The notes under the pieces: model-generated | Database searches by the model: none | Told to the model about the DNA's origin: nothing | Seen by the model: the letters and a program-made list of their open reading frames with translations, nothing else | In this document: positions 47,925 to 61,201 of the stretch, in pieces | Layout of the letters: each line of letters starts with the position of its first letter | Position numbering within the stretch: the first letter of the stretch is position 1 | Translations under genes and position numbers: made by a program | From: Hippophae tibetana | Taxonomy: Eukaryota > Streptophyta > Magnoliopsida > Rosales > Elaeagnaceae | Assembly: GCA_037013495.1 (NCBI GenBank) | Contig: CM072807.1 | Span: 3,825,501 to 3,889,500 of the forward strand | Length of the DNA: 64,000 bases | Reading direction: 5' to 3'

Positions 47925-50900
47925 ATGATTGAATTTAAAGAAAATAGGCATACGAGAATTGGCACAAGGGTGAAAAATAATAAGAATCAAACATATTTTT
48001 CACTAGCATCATATACAATGTCAACAAAAGAGAAATATGTGTTTTGTAAATTTTTGCTGGATGTGAAAGTTCCTGATGGTCACTCATCCAACTTAATAAA
48101 TTTTATGTATATCACCTATAAGAAACTTTATGTATTGAACCCATATGACTTACATATCTTAATGCAATAGTTATTACTAGTTGCTATTAGGTTAATTATT
48201 CCAAAACATTTTTGATTATCAATAATTCATCTTTGTTCATTCTTCAATATAATATGCAAGAAATTTATATCAACTAGCAAGTTAAACTCTTTACAGAAAG
48301 ATGTCGTGTAGAATTTGTGTCTACTTGAAAAATATTTTCCTCCTTTTTTGATATAATGATTCACTTATGTGTTCATTTAATTCAAGAGGTTCAATTACGT
48401 GGTCCTACTTACTTAAGGTGGATGTATCCTTTTAAGAGATACATTTAAATCTTTAAAAGATATGTAAATAATAGAAATCATCTTGAAGGATGCATAGTGG
48501 AACAAATTTTGTATAGGATTCCCAATTACATTAATGAAAAGGCCATTGAGTTTTGTTTTGAATACTTTAATGGTTGGAATGAAATTGAGAATCCTTCACA
48601 CAAGTTTTTCGTAAAATGCGACATGATCCAAGTAGGTAACCTAATGCTTAGTGGAAATAAGAAATTGTTTATTGATCACACTTTATGAAAAAAAACACCG
48701 AATAATTTTGTTAAATAATAATGAGGCACAACCGTACATAGAGTAAGTGATGACAAGTTCAACCTTTTCATTTAAAATAAAAGTATTATTTATTTAACTA
48801 TTAATGATACTTAATTGATATATCTTAAATAACATTATATAATGTATTTAAACATATTGAAGATCGATCCTTGTTATAAAAAAAGAATAAAAATAGTTGT
48901 ATGATGAACATAAGTGATAAATTATTAATTAATTTTGTAACCACGTAAGTGTCACATATAATAATTCATTAGTACTTCTATATAATGTTTTAAAACTTTG
49001 TTTTAAACACATTTCATATTTTTATATGCATAGATTCGAGTTGAACTCAATAACCCAATCATAAAATAACATAAACTTTAGAATAGATTGTACATTGTCC
49101 AAAATTCGATGTCAAATCATATTTTAATTTCATAATTAATGATTCAAGGTTTATGACTCAAGCAAGGGACAAAGCCCGAGTAAATCAAAATAGTGGTGTG
49201 AAGATGGTTGCATAAACTAGGCAATTTGCCAGTTCAAAATATGGTAATCTTGTACTTTCTCATAGAACATATTATGGTATAATTCAAGAAATTTGGGAAC
49301 TTGATTATGAGGTATTCTATGAAATAGTTTTCTTGTGTGATTGGGTCGAAGATGCTATCAATGTTAGATATAAAATAGATGATTTTGGATTTACTCTTAT
49401 AAACTTATCAAAGATGAGTCAGACTGATGATCTTTTCACGTTAGCACTTCATGCAAAACAAGTATTTTACGTGAGCGATCAAATTGACACAAGATGGTAT
49501 GTTGTGTTAACGCCTTCACAAAAAGAGTTCTATCATTGTGATGCTTTAGAAGATGATAACATGCTTGATACATTATCCAATATTAGTCATTTGACAAACA
49601 AATTTCCTAATGTATGTGATGATCTAGTTGATGACCAACAACCTAATTAAACATAATGTACTTTATTATTGGTAGACTTGTGAGGCCAAATATACCAATC
49701 AATATAAATGATTGGACTAAAGTTAAAGATGTTGAAAATTATAAGATATGGAAAACCATTTATGTAAGTCTCTTTTGTTTTATAATTAATTGCATATATT
49801 ATATCTTTTCTGTATTAAATCTCATCTAAAATAATTTTTTATAGAATCGTTTTAAAGTCCCTGATAATTGGATGAACAAGTGTTATAAGATTGCAAATAA
49901 GGCATTTAAGGAATACTAAACTTCCAAAATTGCTAGAAATTATGTGTTTTCATACTTTGAACCACTTAATGAACAAGAACTATACAAAATCCCTAAAGAT
50001 CGCCCCTAGATTGAACCCTAAATATGGAAATATTTTGTAGATTATAGACGTATTGTTGAATTTCAAAACATTAGAGAAGAACATCAAAATATACAAATGT
50101 AGAATATTCTTCTTAACCGTATTGTGAAATCATCAAATCTTGAAGTTAGACAAAAAATTGTAATATTAAGTTGTTAATTTATAATTATTTTTATATTTAT
50201 TTTCCTTAAATTTAAGTTAATAAAATGGTTAATAAATTTATTTAATTTATGTAGGAAGCTGAATTAGGTAGACCAATTACCCGAGCTGAATTGTATATAG
50301 AAACAAAGACCCCCCAAAACAAAGAAGTCAAGACCAATGAATAAACGAGAAGAAGAAAACTCAATAAGTTAATTAGTAATTTAACTTTATACAAAGTCCT
50401 TATGATTTTGGCATATTGATGTAATTATGTATGATATTGTTTTTTCTTTATTATTTGTATATAGTAGTTTAAGAACAAATTAATAGGGGTGAAATAATCA
50501 AACAACTAAGGAAATATGCGATATATCATGCATTTGGACCCAATCATCCTGGTCGTGTTAGGGAAGGAAACTAATATGATAGTTATATGGAGTTTTTTAA
50601 TATTCCAAAACAAAGGCTTTATATGGTTAGTAAGGAGAAGTACTGTAAAATTGAAAAATAATTACACTCCTTTAAGGCCTCAGTGTTAAGTGAGATTGTC
50701 ACTTTAAAGCAATATTAATCACAACACATGTCAAACATGGCACCATACTAAAATCAAGGCATACTCTATTGGCCAAGCATGTCACCATCCATGCCAAGCA
50801 TACCATCCATGCAATCTCATGTTGCTTAACCTATATCCTCTATGAGATATAGTCATCCTATTCGTCCTGCATTTATGCCAGGAATGTCGATGTAATCAGG

Positions 50901-51640
50901 TAGTGGTTCAATATCTTCAATACAATCTATGCATTCTAACCATCCATCACATGATGAATATTTTGATGAGAATTTCCTTCCAATAGCTACCCCACATGAA
51001 AGTCCACCTTCATTTGATGAATCATTTGTGATAAGATTTAAAGCTTATGTAGATAATCTATTGTTTTTTATTATATATAACGCTTAAAATTTTTTATAGA
51101 ATATGAAATGTTTGTTGAAACATCAATCATTTATGAACTATGTTGTTATTGGAAAGGTAAAACAATTGAGCGATGATCGAATAATTCATAATCAATATTT
51201 CCAAATTATTGATTAATAGTAATTGATCAATCATTACTCTATCATTGTCCACTACGTGTGCCTTTTGATGCTACTATAGTCCAAGAAGTTGGAGAATATG
51301 TACCTTAGTTGCGAATCAAGTTGTGAGAAATTTTGATATGGTAGTATTTTTTTCCTTAAGATAAAAAAATATACTACTTATATTATATTATTATTATTTT
51401 ATTGTTACTAAAATATATAATACCTGTTATTTAATCTATTTTACCAGAATTAGTAAGTGCAACACATTTAAGAGATATAAAGAAAATAACTTGTGTCAAA
51501 TCTATGTCTAGCGGACAATCATTGTACACTAAGTCATTAAAGAAGAAGCTATGAATTGAGTAAAGACACAAAAGTAGTTGTTGAAATGTAAGAGTTATAG
51601 CTAGCTATTTTTCTTCTATTTTTCTTTGTAATGTTTAATA
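47925..51640 (+). pseudogene. Second CACTA transposase remnant (DUF4218, DUF4216, Transposase_24-like)
   Basis: Plus-strand relics in order. A DUF4218-type region of TNP2 is at 47980-48690 (KVPDGHSSN, then DLHILMQ, IHLCVHLIQEV, RWMYPF, ending FEYFNGWNE). A DUF4216 region is at 49333-49650 (GFTLINLS, KQVFYVSDQIDTRWYVVL). A Transposase_24-like region at 49860-50110 has MNKCYKIANKAFKEY and WKYFVDYRR. NHPGRVREG is at about 50540, a Ser-Met-Pro segment at about 50770, IATPHESPPSFDE at about 50985, QLSDDRIIHNQYF at about 51160 and SMSSGQSLYTKS at about 51500. It is colinear with the minus-strand copy at 40.2-37.7 kb but far more broken. The Ulp1-like part and both transposon ends were not found. 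Confidence 0.78.
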
Positions 51641-53180
51641 AAGAACTAACTGTTTTAAACTTTGATGGGGTATGGAAGCTATGGAAAAAGAGTAAAAACA
51701 TTGTCCTTAAAAAATCATATAAGCTTATATGGGACAAAATTATAGTATGTACAAGCGAATATTAATAATTTAATATATTTTACTATTGAATAATAAAGAC
51801 GTTCGAATTGCTAAACCATGTATAATTATTTTTTGTAGGTTTCACAACAAAATGATAGAATCATAAGTGGTTACTTTATCATAAAATTTATGACCAAAAT
51901 CATTTCAAATATCAACATATCAATTAAAGATGTGGTAATATCTTTTATGAATATACTCTTTTAACATATATGAGTTATTTTTTATAAATTCATGATATTA
52001 CATTCTTATTTTGAATTGTGAATGAGCAATGTGATTCTAAGTAACAAACCAAACTTTCTCTCCCTAAAATAAAGTGAGAATGTCACAAAATCTATGATAA
52101 AAGAAACGTCATCATTTATTTGTAATTAAATTAAATATATATGTGCATTATATATAATTTATTTTTTATTATAAATTTCGTTCTTAAGTAATTATATAAT
52201 ATTTAATTTTTCAATTATTTGTAATATTTTAAAAAAAATTAAATATATTTTAATTTTTTCTACTATTATGTCATCGAAAAGCGAGAACCACCGATGAAAA
52301 CCATTAGTAAAAACCGAGTGTTAGAAAGCAATAAAACCAATACAATCCACAGAGCCGAGAAGCTTTGAGCATACTAACAACACCAACTAAGCCTTAATGA
52401 CACGAGAAGAAAACAAAAATAAAAGAGAAGGAAGGAAGAAAGAATAAATATTATTTGTTCTTAATTAGTATATTTTTTCCAAATAGATGAAATATAAAAT
52501 ATCATTTTGAATATTAGAGATTAAATGCATATTAAAATTTAATCTAAAAAACTTGGATAACATTTTTCTCAATTATTTATTAGTGAAATAAAATAATAAT
52601 ATTTTAATAAAATATCATTAAAAAAAATATCATGTATCCTTAATTAACTTATTTATCAGAGATTATATAACATCTTTTTAAATATAAAATAATAACAGTA
52701 TACTAAAACTTAATCTAAACGAACTTATTCTCACATCTCTATTATTTATTAGTTACATATTATGTTTGTCTAAAGGACTTGGCATGATTCACGTAGTATA
52801 GCTTCATGAATTTATTTTAAAAAAAGAAGCTGAAATAAGGTATTTTACAAGAAATGGGGTGGGATGGGGTGGGAATTACATGCTTTCACTCGTGTTTCAA
52901 GCAGCTGAATAGAAAGGCACACTCATTTTAGCACCTGGCACTGAGAGAGAGTATTAGAGTACTTCATAAGGCTCACAATTGGAATATATGTTACCTTTAT
53001 TGAGTTAACAAGCAATAGCAAAATCAGCTTTTGTTTTACTATTTACTTGATAGTACGCTTGAAACAAGGTTAAAGAATATTTTATGGTATGTGCTGGCTT
53101 CTTATAAAAATAGCGAAATTATTGACTATGGAACTCAAACTCTGAAACAAAGTAATTAAGAGCACAGAGCTAGCTAGCTG
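51641..53180. other. Spacer upstream of the DUF247 gene
   Basis: AT-rich, no credible gene or terminal repeat. A somewhat less biased patch (52270-52450) gives no protein-like frame. The last 250 bases probably hold the DUF247 promoter. Confidence 0.4.
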
Positions 53181-53202
53181 AAAGTTGAAACATATTTTAC
53201 AG

Positions 53203-53550
53203 GTATGCTTCACTTAATACGTACGTTAATTCACTCTCAAGTACTATTATTACTATTGTTATTATTATATTAATTTGGTAACAATGCTTTAGTTAATATT
53301 TTTATTTTATGTATTGTTTAATTTTCTCCTTAATTTGAACGTGAGTTATACATCATGTGCTCACCATGTTGATCTTAATAATGTTTATTGGTATTCATTT
53401 ATTTACTAAAATGTTATTTATAAATCTTAAAAATATAATTATAGGTACTTGCATATATAGGGATAATATTTAACCATTTGATCTTAAAGAAAAATGCTAT
53501 TTATTCATGATATTAACTCCTATTTTCTTCTTAATTTTGGTGGTAACAGC
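53203..53550 (+). other. Possible 5' UTR intron of the DUF247 gene
   Basis: TTTACAG followed by GTATGC at about 53203 and GGTGGTAACAG ending at about 53550 look like splice donor and acceptor. The interval is T-rich. Many plant DUF247 genes have such a leader intron. No transcript evidence. Confidence 0.35.
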
Positions 53551-53595
53551 AATTATTATAATTATTATCAAAAAGAGAGAGCAGATTAAGTGTGA

Positions 53596-54981
53596 ATGGA
53601 AAATATGGAAGAAAGGAAGTTCCTAATACAAATAGAGGAGGATCAAACTCAAAACAATCCATTTGTAAGTTTGATACAAGAGGACTTGAACAGATTGTCA
53701 GGCCTTTCAAAATCGAAACACAGTATCTATAGAGTTCCTGAACGTCTTAGAAGTTCCAAAGAAGAAGCTAAAGCATATACTCCTAAAGTAGTCTCCATTG
53801 GTCCAATTCACTATGGAACAAATAAAGATGTTTTATCAAAAATGGAAGACTACAAATTGTTCTTCTTCAATGAGTTTTTAAAAAGAACAAGTCACCCGCT
53901 AACATATTATGATAAGATTATGAAAGAGAAGGAAGTGAAATTGCGTAGCTTTTATTCAGAAACGCTACAACATTTAAACAGTGAAAAGTTTTTGAAGATC
54001 ATTTTAATTGATGCTACTTTCATTATTGAGTTCTTGTTGAGATATTCTCAATATGGTTTATCCGAAGCAAGTACTTCCTTTGATTACATATTTAAACCCT
54101 CAATCTCAACAACATGGTTATTACCAGATCTTCAATCTGATTTGTTGTTGCTTGAGAATCAAATTCCCTTTTTTGTACTTGATGATCTCTATGATCTAAT
54201 CAAATGTACCATCTTCCAAAACACCGAGGTTATTTCAATCAAAAAACTTGTTCATGAATTTTGGAAACCTACTCTTTATGGAATAGAAAACATTAAATTG
54301 GAAGACATTAATGACTTTCATCATTTACTTGATTTTGTATGGAAGTCATACATTTCAGCTGCTACACCACAGCAAAATAATTCAAAAGCTGATGGTCATG
54401 AAAATCAGAGTAAACGCCAAGAAAATGAGAAGGAAAATTTCGAAAATATCCCTAGCATTATGCAATTACATGATTGTGGAGTGGTCTTCAGGGAGAATAA
54501 GAAGAACTTGCTTGATATAATATTTGATGATAAGAAAGGTATTTTGTTCATGCCAAGATTGAGAATAGATGATTATACAGATGTGATATTCAGGAATCTA
54601 ATTGCTTATGAGCAATGTAATTGTGAAGAAAAATTGTTGAGTAATTATCTAGGGCTAGTAGACCACCTTGTCAATACTTCAGATGATGTACATTTGTTGG
54701 TTAAGAACGGTATTTTTGAGAATTGGCTTGGTGATGATAATGAAGTGGCTTCATTGATTAACAAACTATGTGCAGGTGTTATAATTAATGATAGCTATTT
54801 TACTAAAGTTGGGGCACAATTGAATACGTATTACAGAAGTTCTTGGCATAAAGCCAAGGCAACCTTGAGGCAGAAGTATTTCAACACACCTTGGGCAATT
54901 ATTGCTTTTATAGCAAGTACTTTTCTACTTATTCTCACTGTTTTGCAAACTGTTTATACTATTATACAATCGCATCAATAA
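53596..54981 (+). CDS. DUF247/UPF0481 family protein, single exon
   Basis: Encodes 461 residues, the normal length of plant UPF0481 proteins. Visible blocks are IYRVPERL (44-51), YTPKVVSIGPIHYG (61-74), ILIDATFIIEFLLRYS (about 136-150), DLLLLENQIPFFVLDDLYDL (about 192-211), a hydrophilic low-complexity insert (about 258-285), LHDCGVVFRENK, then YEQCNC and VKNGIFENWLGDD. One C-terminal membrane helix (about 431-456, within WAIIAFIASTFLLILTVLQT) ends the protein. The biochemical function of DUF247 is unknown; grass homologues at the S and Z loci act in self-incompatibility, but nothing here shows that role. The ATG at 53596 is chosen as the first in frame; a second is three codons on. No stops or shifts are seen, so it appears intact despite transposons on both sides. 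Confidence 0.93.
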   Translation: MENMEERKFLIQIEEDQTQNNPFVSLIQEDLNRLSGLSKSKHSIYRVPERLRSSKEEAKAYTPKVVSIGPIHYGTNKDVLSKMEDYKLFFFNEFLKRTSHPLTYYDKIMKEKEVKLRSFYSETLQHLNSEKFLKIILIDATFIIEFLLRYSQYGLSEASTSFDYIFKPSISTTWLLPDLQSDLLLLENQIPFFVLDDLYDLIKCTIFQNTEVISIKKLVHEFWKPTLYGIENIKLEDINDFHHLLDFVWKSYISAATPQQNNSKADGHENQSKRQENEKENFENIPSIMQLHDCGVVFRENKKNLLDIIFDDKKGILFMPRLRIDDYTDVIFRNLIAYEQCNCEEKLLSNYLGLVDHLVNTSDDVHLLVKNGIFENWLGDDNEVASLINKLCAGVIINDSYFTKVGAQLNTYYRSSWHKAKATLRQKYFNTPWAIIAFIASTFLLILTVLQTVYTIIQSHQ

Positions 54982-55193
54982 GTTCTGAGTCTTTTTATTT
55001 TTACTCAATCATTTTTTTTTCATTTTTTTTAATTATTGTTTAAGGGGTATTTGATATTTATATGTGAATAAGGTTGTTGTATTTATTGTATAAGTTTTAT
55101 TGATATTAATAAATAATTTATTTATAGATAATGTTTTTTGTCTTTTTATTTTTGCTAATACTTGGATAATTTTTTTAAATTATAATAAGATTG

Positions 55194-55233
<40 letters not shown>

Positions 55234-55799
55234 CCATGTTTTGACAATAAATTTATTGGATCGATATTACTAATGATATCGTTGTAGTTTTGACGGAATT
55301 AACGTTACTTCAATAAGCTATTAGGAAATTTCTAGAATTGATTTAATACTTGTAAGGTCTTACATACATTTTCCGAAACTTTGCGATACCTTACAAAAAT
55401 GATTGCAATATCTATTATAGTGTCCGTTATCCGGATATCTTTTTGTCCTCGCTCTTCGCGTTAATTTGCTCCATTGAAGAAAGGGAAATCTAGCCAGAAT
55501 TCACATGTACGGTCTCTTTCATCTAATCAAATTCCTTTCTAATATTTAAAAAGACAATGATATATGTATACATATTACTTACTACAATAATCACTAAAAT
55601 AATTACATTCAATATATATAATAATAAATAAATAAAAACAATCCGTGCATAATTATATATATGGTATGCATGTAAATAATTATTATTTAATATATATACA
55701 TATATATTTACAATGGAAGATAATTATACAAAATTATCTAATGGCTCAATAAAAAAAGATTTTAAGAGGAGAGAATGATAAAAAATTCAACAAATAAGA
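54982..55799. other. Spacer downstream of the DUF247 gene
   Basis: Begins with the presumed 3' UTR. It includes a pure TA microsatellite at about 55197-55231. A short patch (55250-55540) is less AT-rich but has no open frame. Confidence 0.5.
55197..55231. repeat. TA microsatellite
   Basis: About 17 uninterrupted TA dinucleotides, the longest pure TA tract noticed in the window. Confidence 0.9.
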
Positions 55800-58290
55800 T
55801 ATTTTGATTGATATTTTTAATGGGTCAATTATGACCATTAGATTGAAAGTGTTTTTACTATAAATAGAGATGGTCTTTTCATTTTGTATTAAGCTAAAAT
55901 CTAAGATTTAATAATAAGTATTTTCTTCCACTAAAATATATTTTTTTCCTATTATCTTTCAAAATTTTCTAAAACCCTCTAAAACTTTCATTTTCCTACA
56001 AAGTGTCATTAGAGCTAGTAAATTGGTTTCAAACATATCACTAAAACATATTATATCAAAGTTCTCGATGAGAGGAATACAACGCCACAAAAATCATCCC
56101 AATCGGAGTTTGGATGCATCATTAGGCGTCCAAATCCCAATTGGGATGCCAGAAGCTTGCTACTAGAAACCACCAAGTTAAATCGAGTTGAATCGAATTA
56201 GACATAATTGGAATCAAGTTAGAACCGACATGAGCTGAGTAAGTCCAAGTTTGAACCAAGTTAGACATCTCCCAAAAGTTTTTCGATGTTTTGAATCCAT
56301 CCGTGCGGTCAGAAGTTTTAGAATTCTAACTGTATTAAGAGATATGACTAACATTATGACATCATTTCAAGTCCCTATGCCCAACGAAAACAATTTTGAT
56401 AGTTAGAGTATCAAGATGAAGGCTGTATTAGGTGCACATTATGTTTGTGAGATTATAAATTAAGGATAAATTATCTCAAGTTCAAAATGATATTTAAAAG
56501 ACTCCAGAAAGAGAGACAAGAATGCTCTCTATCTCATCTATCAAGCTTTAAATAATTATGGGTTTGAAAAGATTTCAAGTGTAATTTTCTCTAAGGAAAC
56601 ATGAGGGAAGCTTCAAAATTCATGTAAAGGAGCCGAGCCAGTCAAGAAAGTGTGTCTCCAAACAATAAGAAGTGAGTTTGAAGCTTTATATATGAAAAAG
56701 TCTGAACCTATTTTCGATTACTTCTCTAGAAAGGCTATTTCTAATCAAATGAAAGGAAACAATGATAAACTAGAATACATGTGGATTATGGGGAAGATAC
56801 TCCTCTTACTAGATTCAAAGTTTGAGCAAATTGTTCTGAGGATTAAGGAAACAAGATATTTGAAAGAGATGGTCATCGACCAATTATTGGGGTCATTGTA
56901 TGTTTATGAAGAAAAATATAAAAAGAAGCAAGGGATCACCGAACAACTCCTCACTTCAAGATGCAAGTCAAGAATAAAGAAGAAATTCAAGGCTACGATA
57001 GATACAATCGTGGTCGTGGAAGAGACCAAGGTCGAGGAAGAGGTAGAGGTCACGATAATTTACAAGGTTGGAATTACAATACTAGCAATTCTAACAACAA
57101 TTATGAGAAAGGAGAATGCTCAACACGAGGTCGTTGAAGAGAAAATTCAAACTCAAGGTGTGTTAAATCTCAAGTTTAATGTTATAACTATCAAAGATTT
57201 GGACACTACTCTTAAGAATGTGGGAATCGTAGAAGATAAAAGCCAATACAAGGAAACTTTATTACTAGCATATAAAGGTGAGGATGAAAGACAAGATAAA
57301 CTTGGTATCTTAACACTTGTACAAGCAACCATATATGTGTAAAAGAAACATGTTTGAAGAGCTAAATGAATCGATGATTGGTAGTGTTTTTTCTGGTGAT
57401 AAGTCTAAGATACCGATGAAAGGTAAAAGCAAAATCCTAATATGGTTGAAAAATGGTATACATCAACTTATTTTGAATGTCTACTATGTTCCCAATATGA
57501 AAAATAATATTTTGATTTTGCGTAAACTCTTAGAGAAAGGCTATGATATTCATATGAAAGATGACAGTATTTCAATACGATATGATAGAAATAATTTGAT
57601 CACCAAAGTACCAATATCAAGAAATAAGATGTTCTTATTGAACATTCAAAATGATGTAGCAAAGTGTCTTAAAACTTGCTACAAAATGCAAGGTGACCAT
57701 AGCATCTTCGATTTGGACATCTCAATTTTGAAGGAATAAAGTTATTATCCAAAAAGGAAATGGTGAGAGGGTTACTATGCATCAATCATCTGGACCAACT
57801 TTGTGAATAATGTTTTCTTGTGAAGAAGTTTAGAAAAAAACTTTCAAGAGCGTAAAAGCCATTGGAACTCTTTCATATCAATGTGTACAGTCCGATCAAG
57901 CCAAGCTCTCTTTATCATAGTAATTATTTTCATCTCTTCACATATGAGTTTTCAAGAAAAAAATCCAAAGTAATTGAAATATTTAAGAAATTCAAAGTTG
58001 TAGTGGAGAAAGAAAGTGGATGAAAGATTAAGGCCATAAGATCAAACCGAGGAAGAGAAAGTTCCATGAATTTTGTGAAGCAAATGGAATTATACGTCGT
58101 CTTACTATTCCAAGATCCCCCCAAAAAATGGAGTGATAGAAAGAAAAAAATAGAACAATCCTTGACATGGCACAAAGCATGCTCAATAGCAAGAAATTTC
58201 CAAAGGAGTTTTGGGTTGAAGCAGTGGCATGTGAAATCTATTATACAATCGATCTCCAACAAGAAGTATCTGGGAAAAGACTTTTCAATA
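55800..58290 (+). mobile_element. Copia fragment C, different family, plus strand
   Basis: The putative 5' LTR ends CCTACA at 56000. TGTCATTAGAGC (56004-56015) is a degenerate tRNA-Met primer site. TATAAATAGAGA at about 55859 may be the LTR promoter TATA box. Gag, a GAG-pre region and part of integrase follow on the plus strand. At about 58290 it runs directly into the RT of the minus-strand fragment B, so its own RT, RNase H and 3' LTR are lost. The left LTR border is uncertain. Confidence 0.72.
56350..58265 (+). pseudogene. Copia C gag-pol remnant
   Basis: Gag starts near 56350 (SFQVPMPNENNFDS) with stops. The best stretch, 56650-57342, is a UBN2-type gag (TIRSEFEALYMKKSEPIFDY; DQLLGSLYVYEEKYKKK), then a shifted zinc-knuckle area. 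57350-57739 matches the post-protease GAG-pre segment (ILNVYYVPNMKNNILILRKL); the protease catalytic motif itself is missing. 58040-58240 keeps an integrase C-terminal part (PPKKWSDRK; KEFWVEAVACEIYY). Frameshifted repeatedly, not functional. Confidence 0.75.
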
Positions 58291-59127
58291 TAAATTTTTT
58301 GAGTCAAATAAAGCTTGCCTACTTGTGTATCCCTATAAATTTTCATGCCCAAAATTTTCTTCACTGTACTCAAATCTTTCATCTCAAAGTCACTATTAAG
58401 TTGAGACTTTAATTTTCAAATCTCAAACTTATTTTTGGAAGCAATAAGCATGTCATCAACATAAAGCAACAAATAGGCAGATGAACCATCATGAAATATT
58501 TTATGACAAACACAACTATCATAACCACTCCTAGAGTAACCATGATCAATCATAAAAGAATCAAATCGCTTATAACATTACCTAAGGGATAACTTCAACC
58601 CATATAAAGACTTTTTCAATAAACAAACATGATCTTCCTTACCTGGAACAACAAAGCCCTTCGGTTGATGCATATATATTTGTTTCTCAAGCTCACCATG
58701 AAAGAAAGCTATCTTAACATGAAGCTATTCTAATTCCATGTCAAATAATGCAACCATAGAAAGAAACATACGAATAGAGCTATGTTTCACAATAGGTGCC
58801 TTAAACCTAGTTGTTTCAACCTCAGGTATACCTTTTTTTTTTCTTTAAGACTCATTTGTTTCCAACAATCGTCTAGCCCTTAATCAGTTTCACCAATTCC
58901 CAAGTACGATTCTTATAAAGTGATTCAATCTCTTCATTCATAGCAACTTTCCACTAAACAGATTCATCACAAGTGACAACTTCATGATAACTAGAAGGTT
59001 CATACACTTCAATAGACTCTGCTCCAAAAAATGCAAAAGAAACTAATTATGCATCTACGTACCTTTAAGGGCGTCGAATATCTCTTATTCTTTTACCTTT
59101 AGTAATACTATATGGTTTCTCATATTT

Positions 59128-60762
59128 CTATTCCCTTACATCATGAGCATAATCATCTATCTCAATCATAGATGGCTGATTTGAAGTGCCCTCTTGCACA
59201 TAACTAGGAGCTCCACTCTCAAGCTCCACCAACTCACTAATATTGTGGTCTTTACCTCTAATAATAGACTTCTTCTTATTTTCCAACATAGAAAACTCAT
59301 CAAACTTAACATCTCTACTAATCAAAAATTTAGATGACTTGGGTTCAACGCACCATAATCTATAACCCTCGCCCTAGAAAGATACCCAAAAATATGCATT
59401 TTAATTCCCTAGGCTCAAGTTTACCATAATTTACATGAGCATAAGAAGGAAAACCAAAAAAATTCAAATTAGAATAATTGCAGTTGATGGAATCTTCAAC
59501 TCAATTGCAATTGATGGAGACATATTCACCAAATAACAGGTATGGTTACAAGCTTCAACCTAAAAAGATTTATCCAAATCAGCTTGAAAAAGCATACAAC
59601 GAGCTCTTTCTAAAAGAGTCATATTCATATGTTTTGCAATTCCATTTTCCTATGGTGTATAATGGACAGTGTGATGTTTGACTATGCCATTTCTGAACAT
59701 AACCTTGCGATGCTTTCTATAGACATAGTGCTCATAAAAATCAAGTTTCCTAATTTTCTAACCACTAACCAAATCTCGCTTGCTAAAAATAGACATCCCT
59801 ACCTCACTCATATGCCTTAATCGCATATGCCATAATCGAGTAGTATCTAAATCTTGATTTAACGAAAAAAAAATGAAATACTATCAATAACAGTGTTAAC
59901 ATGAAGCATATAGAGGCTATGCAAAAATTTCCCTTTAATAACAATGAAAACACCCTTACTAACTCTTAAAACTCCACCTTTAACTATATACTTGTAGCCT
60001 TGTTTTTTAAATCTACAACATGGCAAACATCTTTCAAAATCTTAACAATATCATCATGCATCTTAATTCAGACAATACCAATACTAACAACTATGCAAGA
60101 CACATTGTTTTCTATCAAGACAACACCTACATCAATAGACTGATAAGAAAAAAACCAGTCCCTACTGGGGCACATATAGTAAGTGCAACCCGAATAAAGA
60201 ATCCAAACATCTCCAAGAAAATTAATAGATACTAATAGAACATTTTCACCATCGAAACCAAAACTATATACAACATTAGTAACATCATTAGAATCAGAAG
60301 ACGTTGTGGTATATTTTCCTTTGCCTTTGAGTTTTAAAAAAATTATTTTCCAATTCCCTTCCTGATGGTAATAGTTGTATTTATCTTTTCGTTTTCTAGA
60401 TTTGGATTTAGACTTGTCTCTATTGTTGCTTGGGATTTTTTCTTTATTTATACCTCTCACAAAAAAACCACTACTATTATCATTGTTGCTAGTCGACACA
60501 TTTTTCTTGAATTCTCTAGAATTCAAAGCTATTTTGACATCTTCTAAAGAAATAGTGTCGTACTATATAGCTTGGTATCTACAAAATTTTCAAATAAATG
60601 AGATAAATAATACAATAAAACTAAGGCCTGATCTTTATCATTAATATTAACACTATCGTTTTTTAGATCACGAATAATTTTAGAAAATTCATCAAAGTGA
60701 TTGTGTAAAGGTGTATCTTCTAATATTTTGAATATATACATTTCTACTTCAAATATAACCAA
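59128..60762 (-). pseudogene. Copia B gag/protease/integrase remnant
   Basis: Minus-strand frames: gag FDEFSKIIRDLKNDSVN and DQALVLLYYLSHLFENFVDT (60762-60544), NSREFKKNVSTSNNDNSSGF and a knuckle-like segment whose first Cys is changed to Tyr (YNYYHQEGNW, about 60370), then the protease remnant VWILYSGCTYY (about 60210). An integrase-tail frame, ISRDVKFDEFSMLENKKKS, is at 59325-59128. About 300 bases of integrase core present in A2 are missing here. Confidence 0.8.
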
Positions 60763-61201
60763 CTTGTCAAATACTTGGTCATATACATATTCTATAATTT
60801 AAGTCATAACTCAGTAGGAGATTTCTCATCAACAACCTTGCGTAGTACCTCATCACACAAGAATAACTAAATTTAACTGAGAGCATTTTTCATCAATGCA
60901 TCTTTTTCTTTATCAATCAATTTTCTTAACAATTTATCATTTCCTTCAAGTGTCTTAATAAGTTATTCTTTAACTAATATTGTCTGTATCTTCATTTTCC
61001 AGAGACTAAAATCATTCCTACCATTGAATTTCTTAATTTGGTATTTTACTATCACGACAAAAAACTCAATATTATATAAATAGAAACACAACCTAGAAAA
61101 TATGAAACTAATCACATAACTAGAAATTTAAAATAAATCCAAAAGAGCAAACTTGATCAGTTCTAATAAATAACAGAAAACTCAATACTCTGATATCAAT
61201 T

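Noticed and set aside
53596..54981. DUF247 gene as part of a self-incompatibility locus
   Set aside because: No partner gene (for example a small secreted HPS10-like protein or an S-RNase/F-box cluster) was seen in the window.
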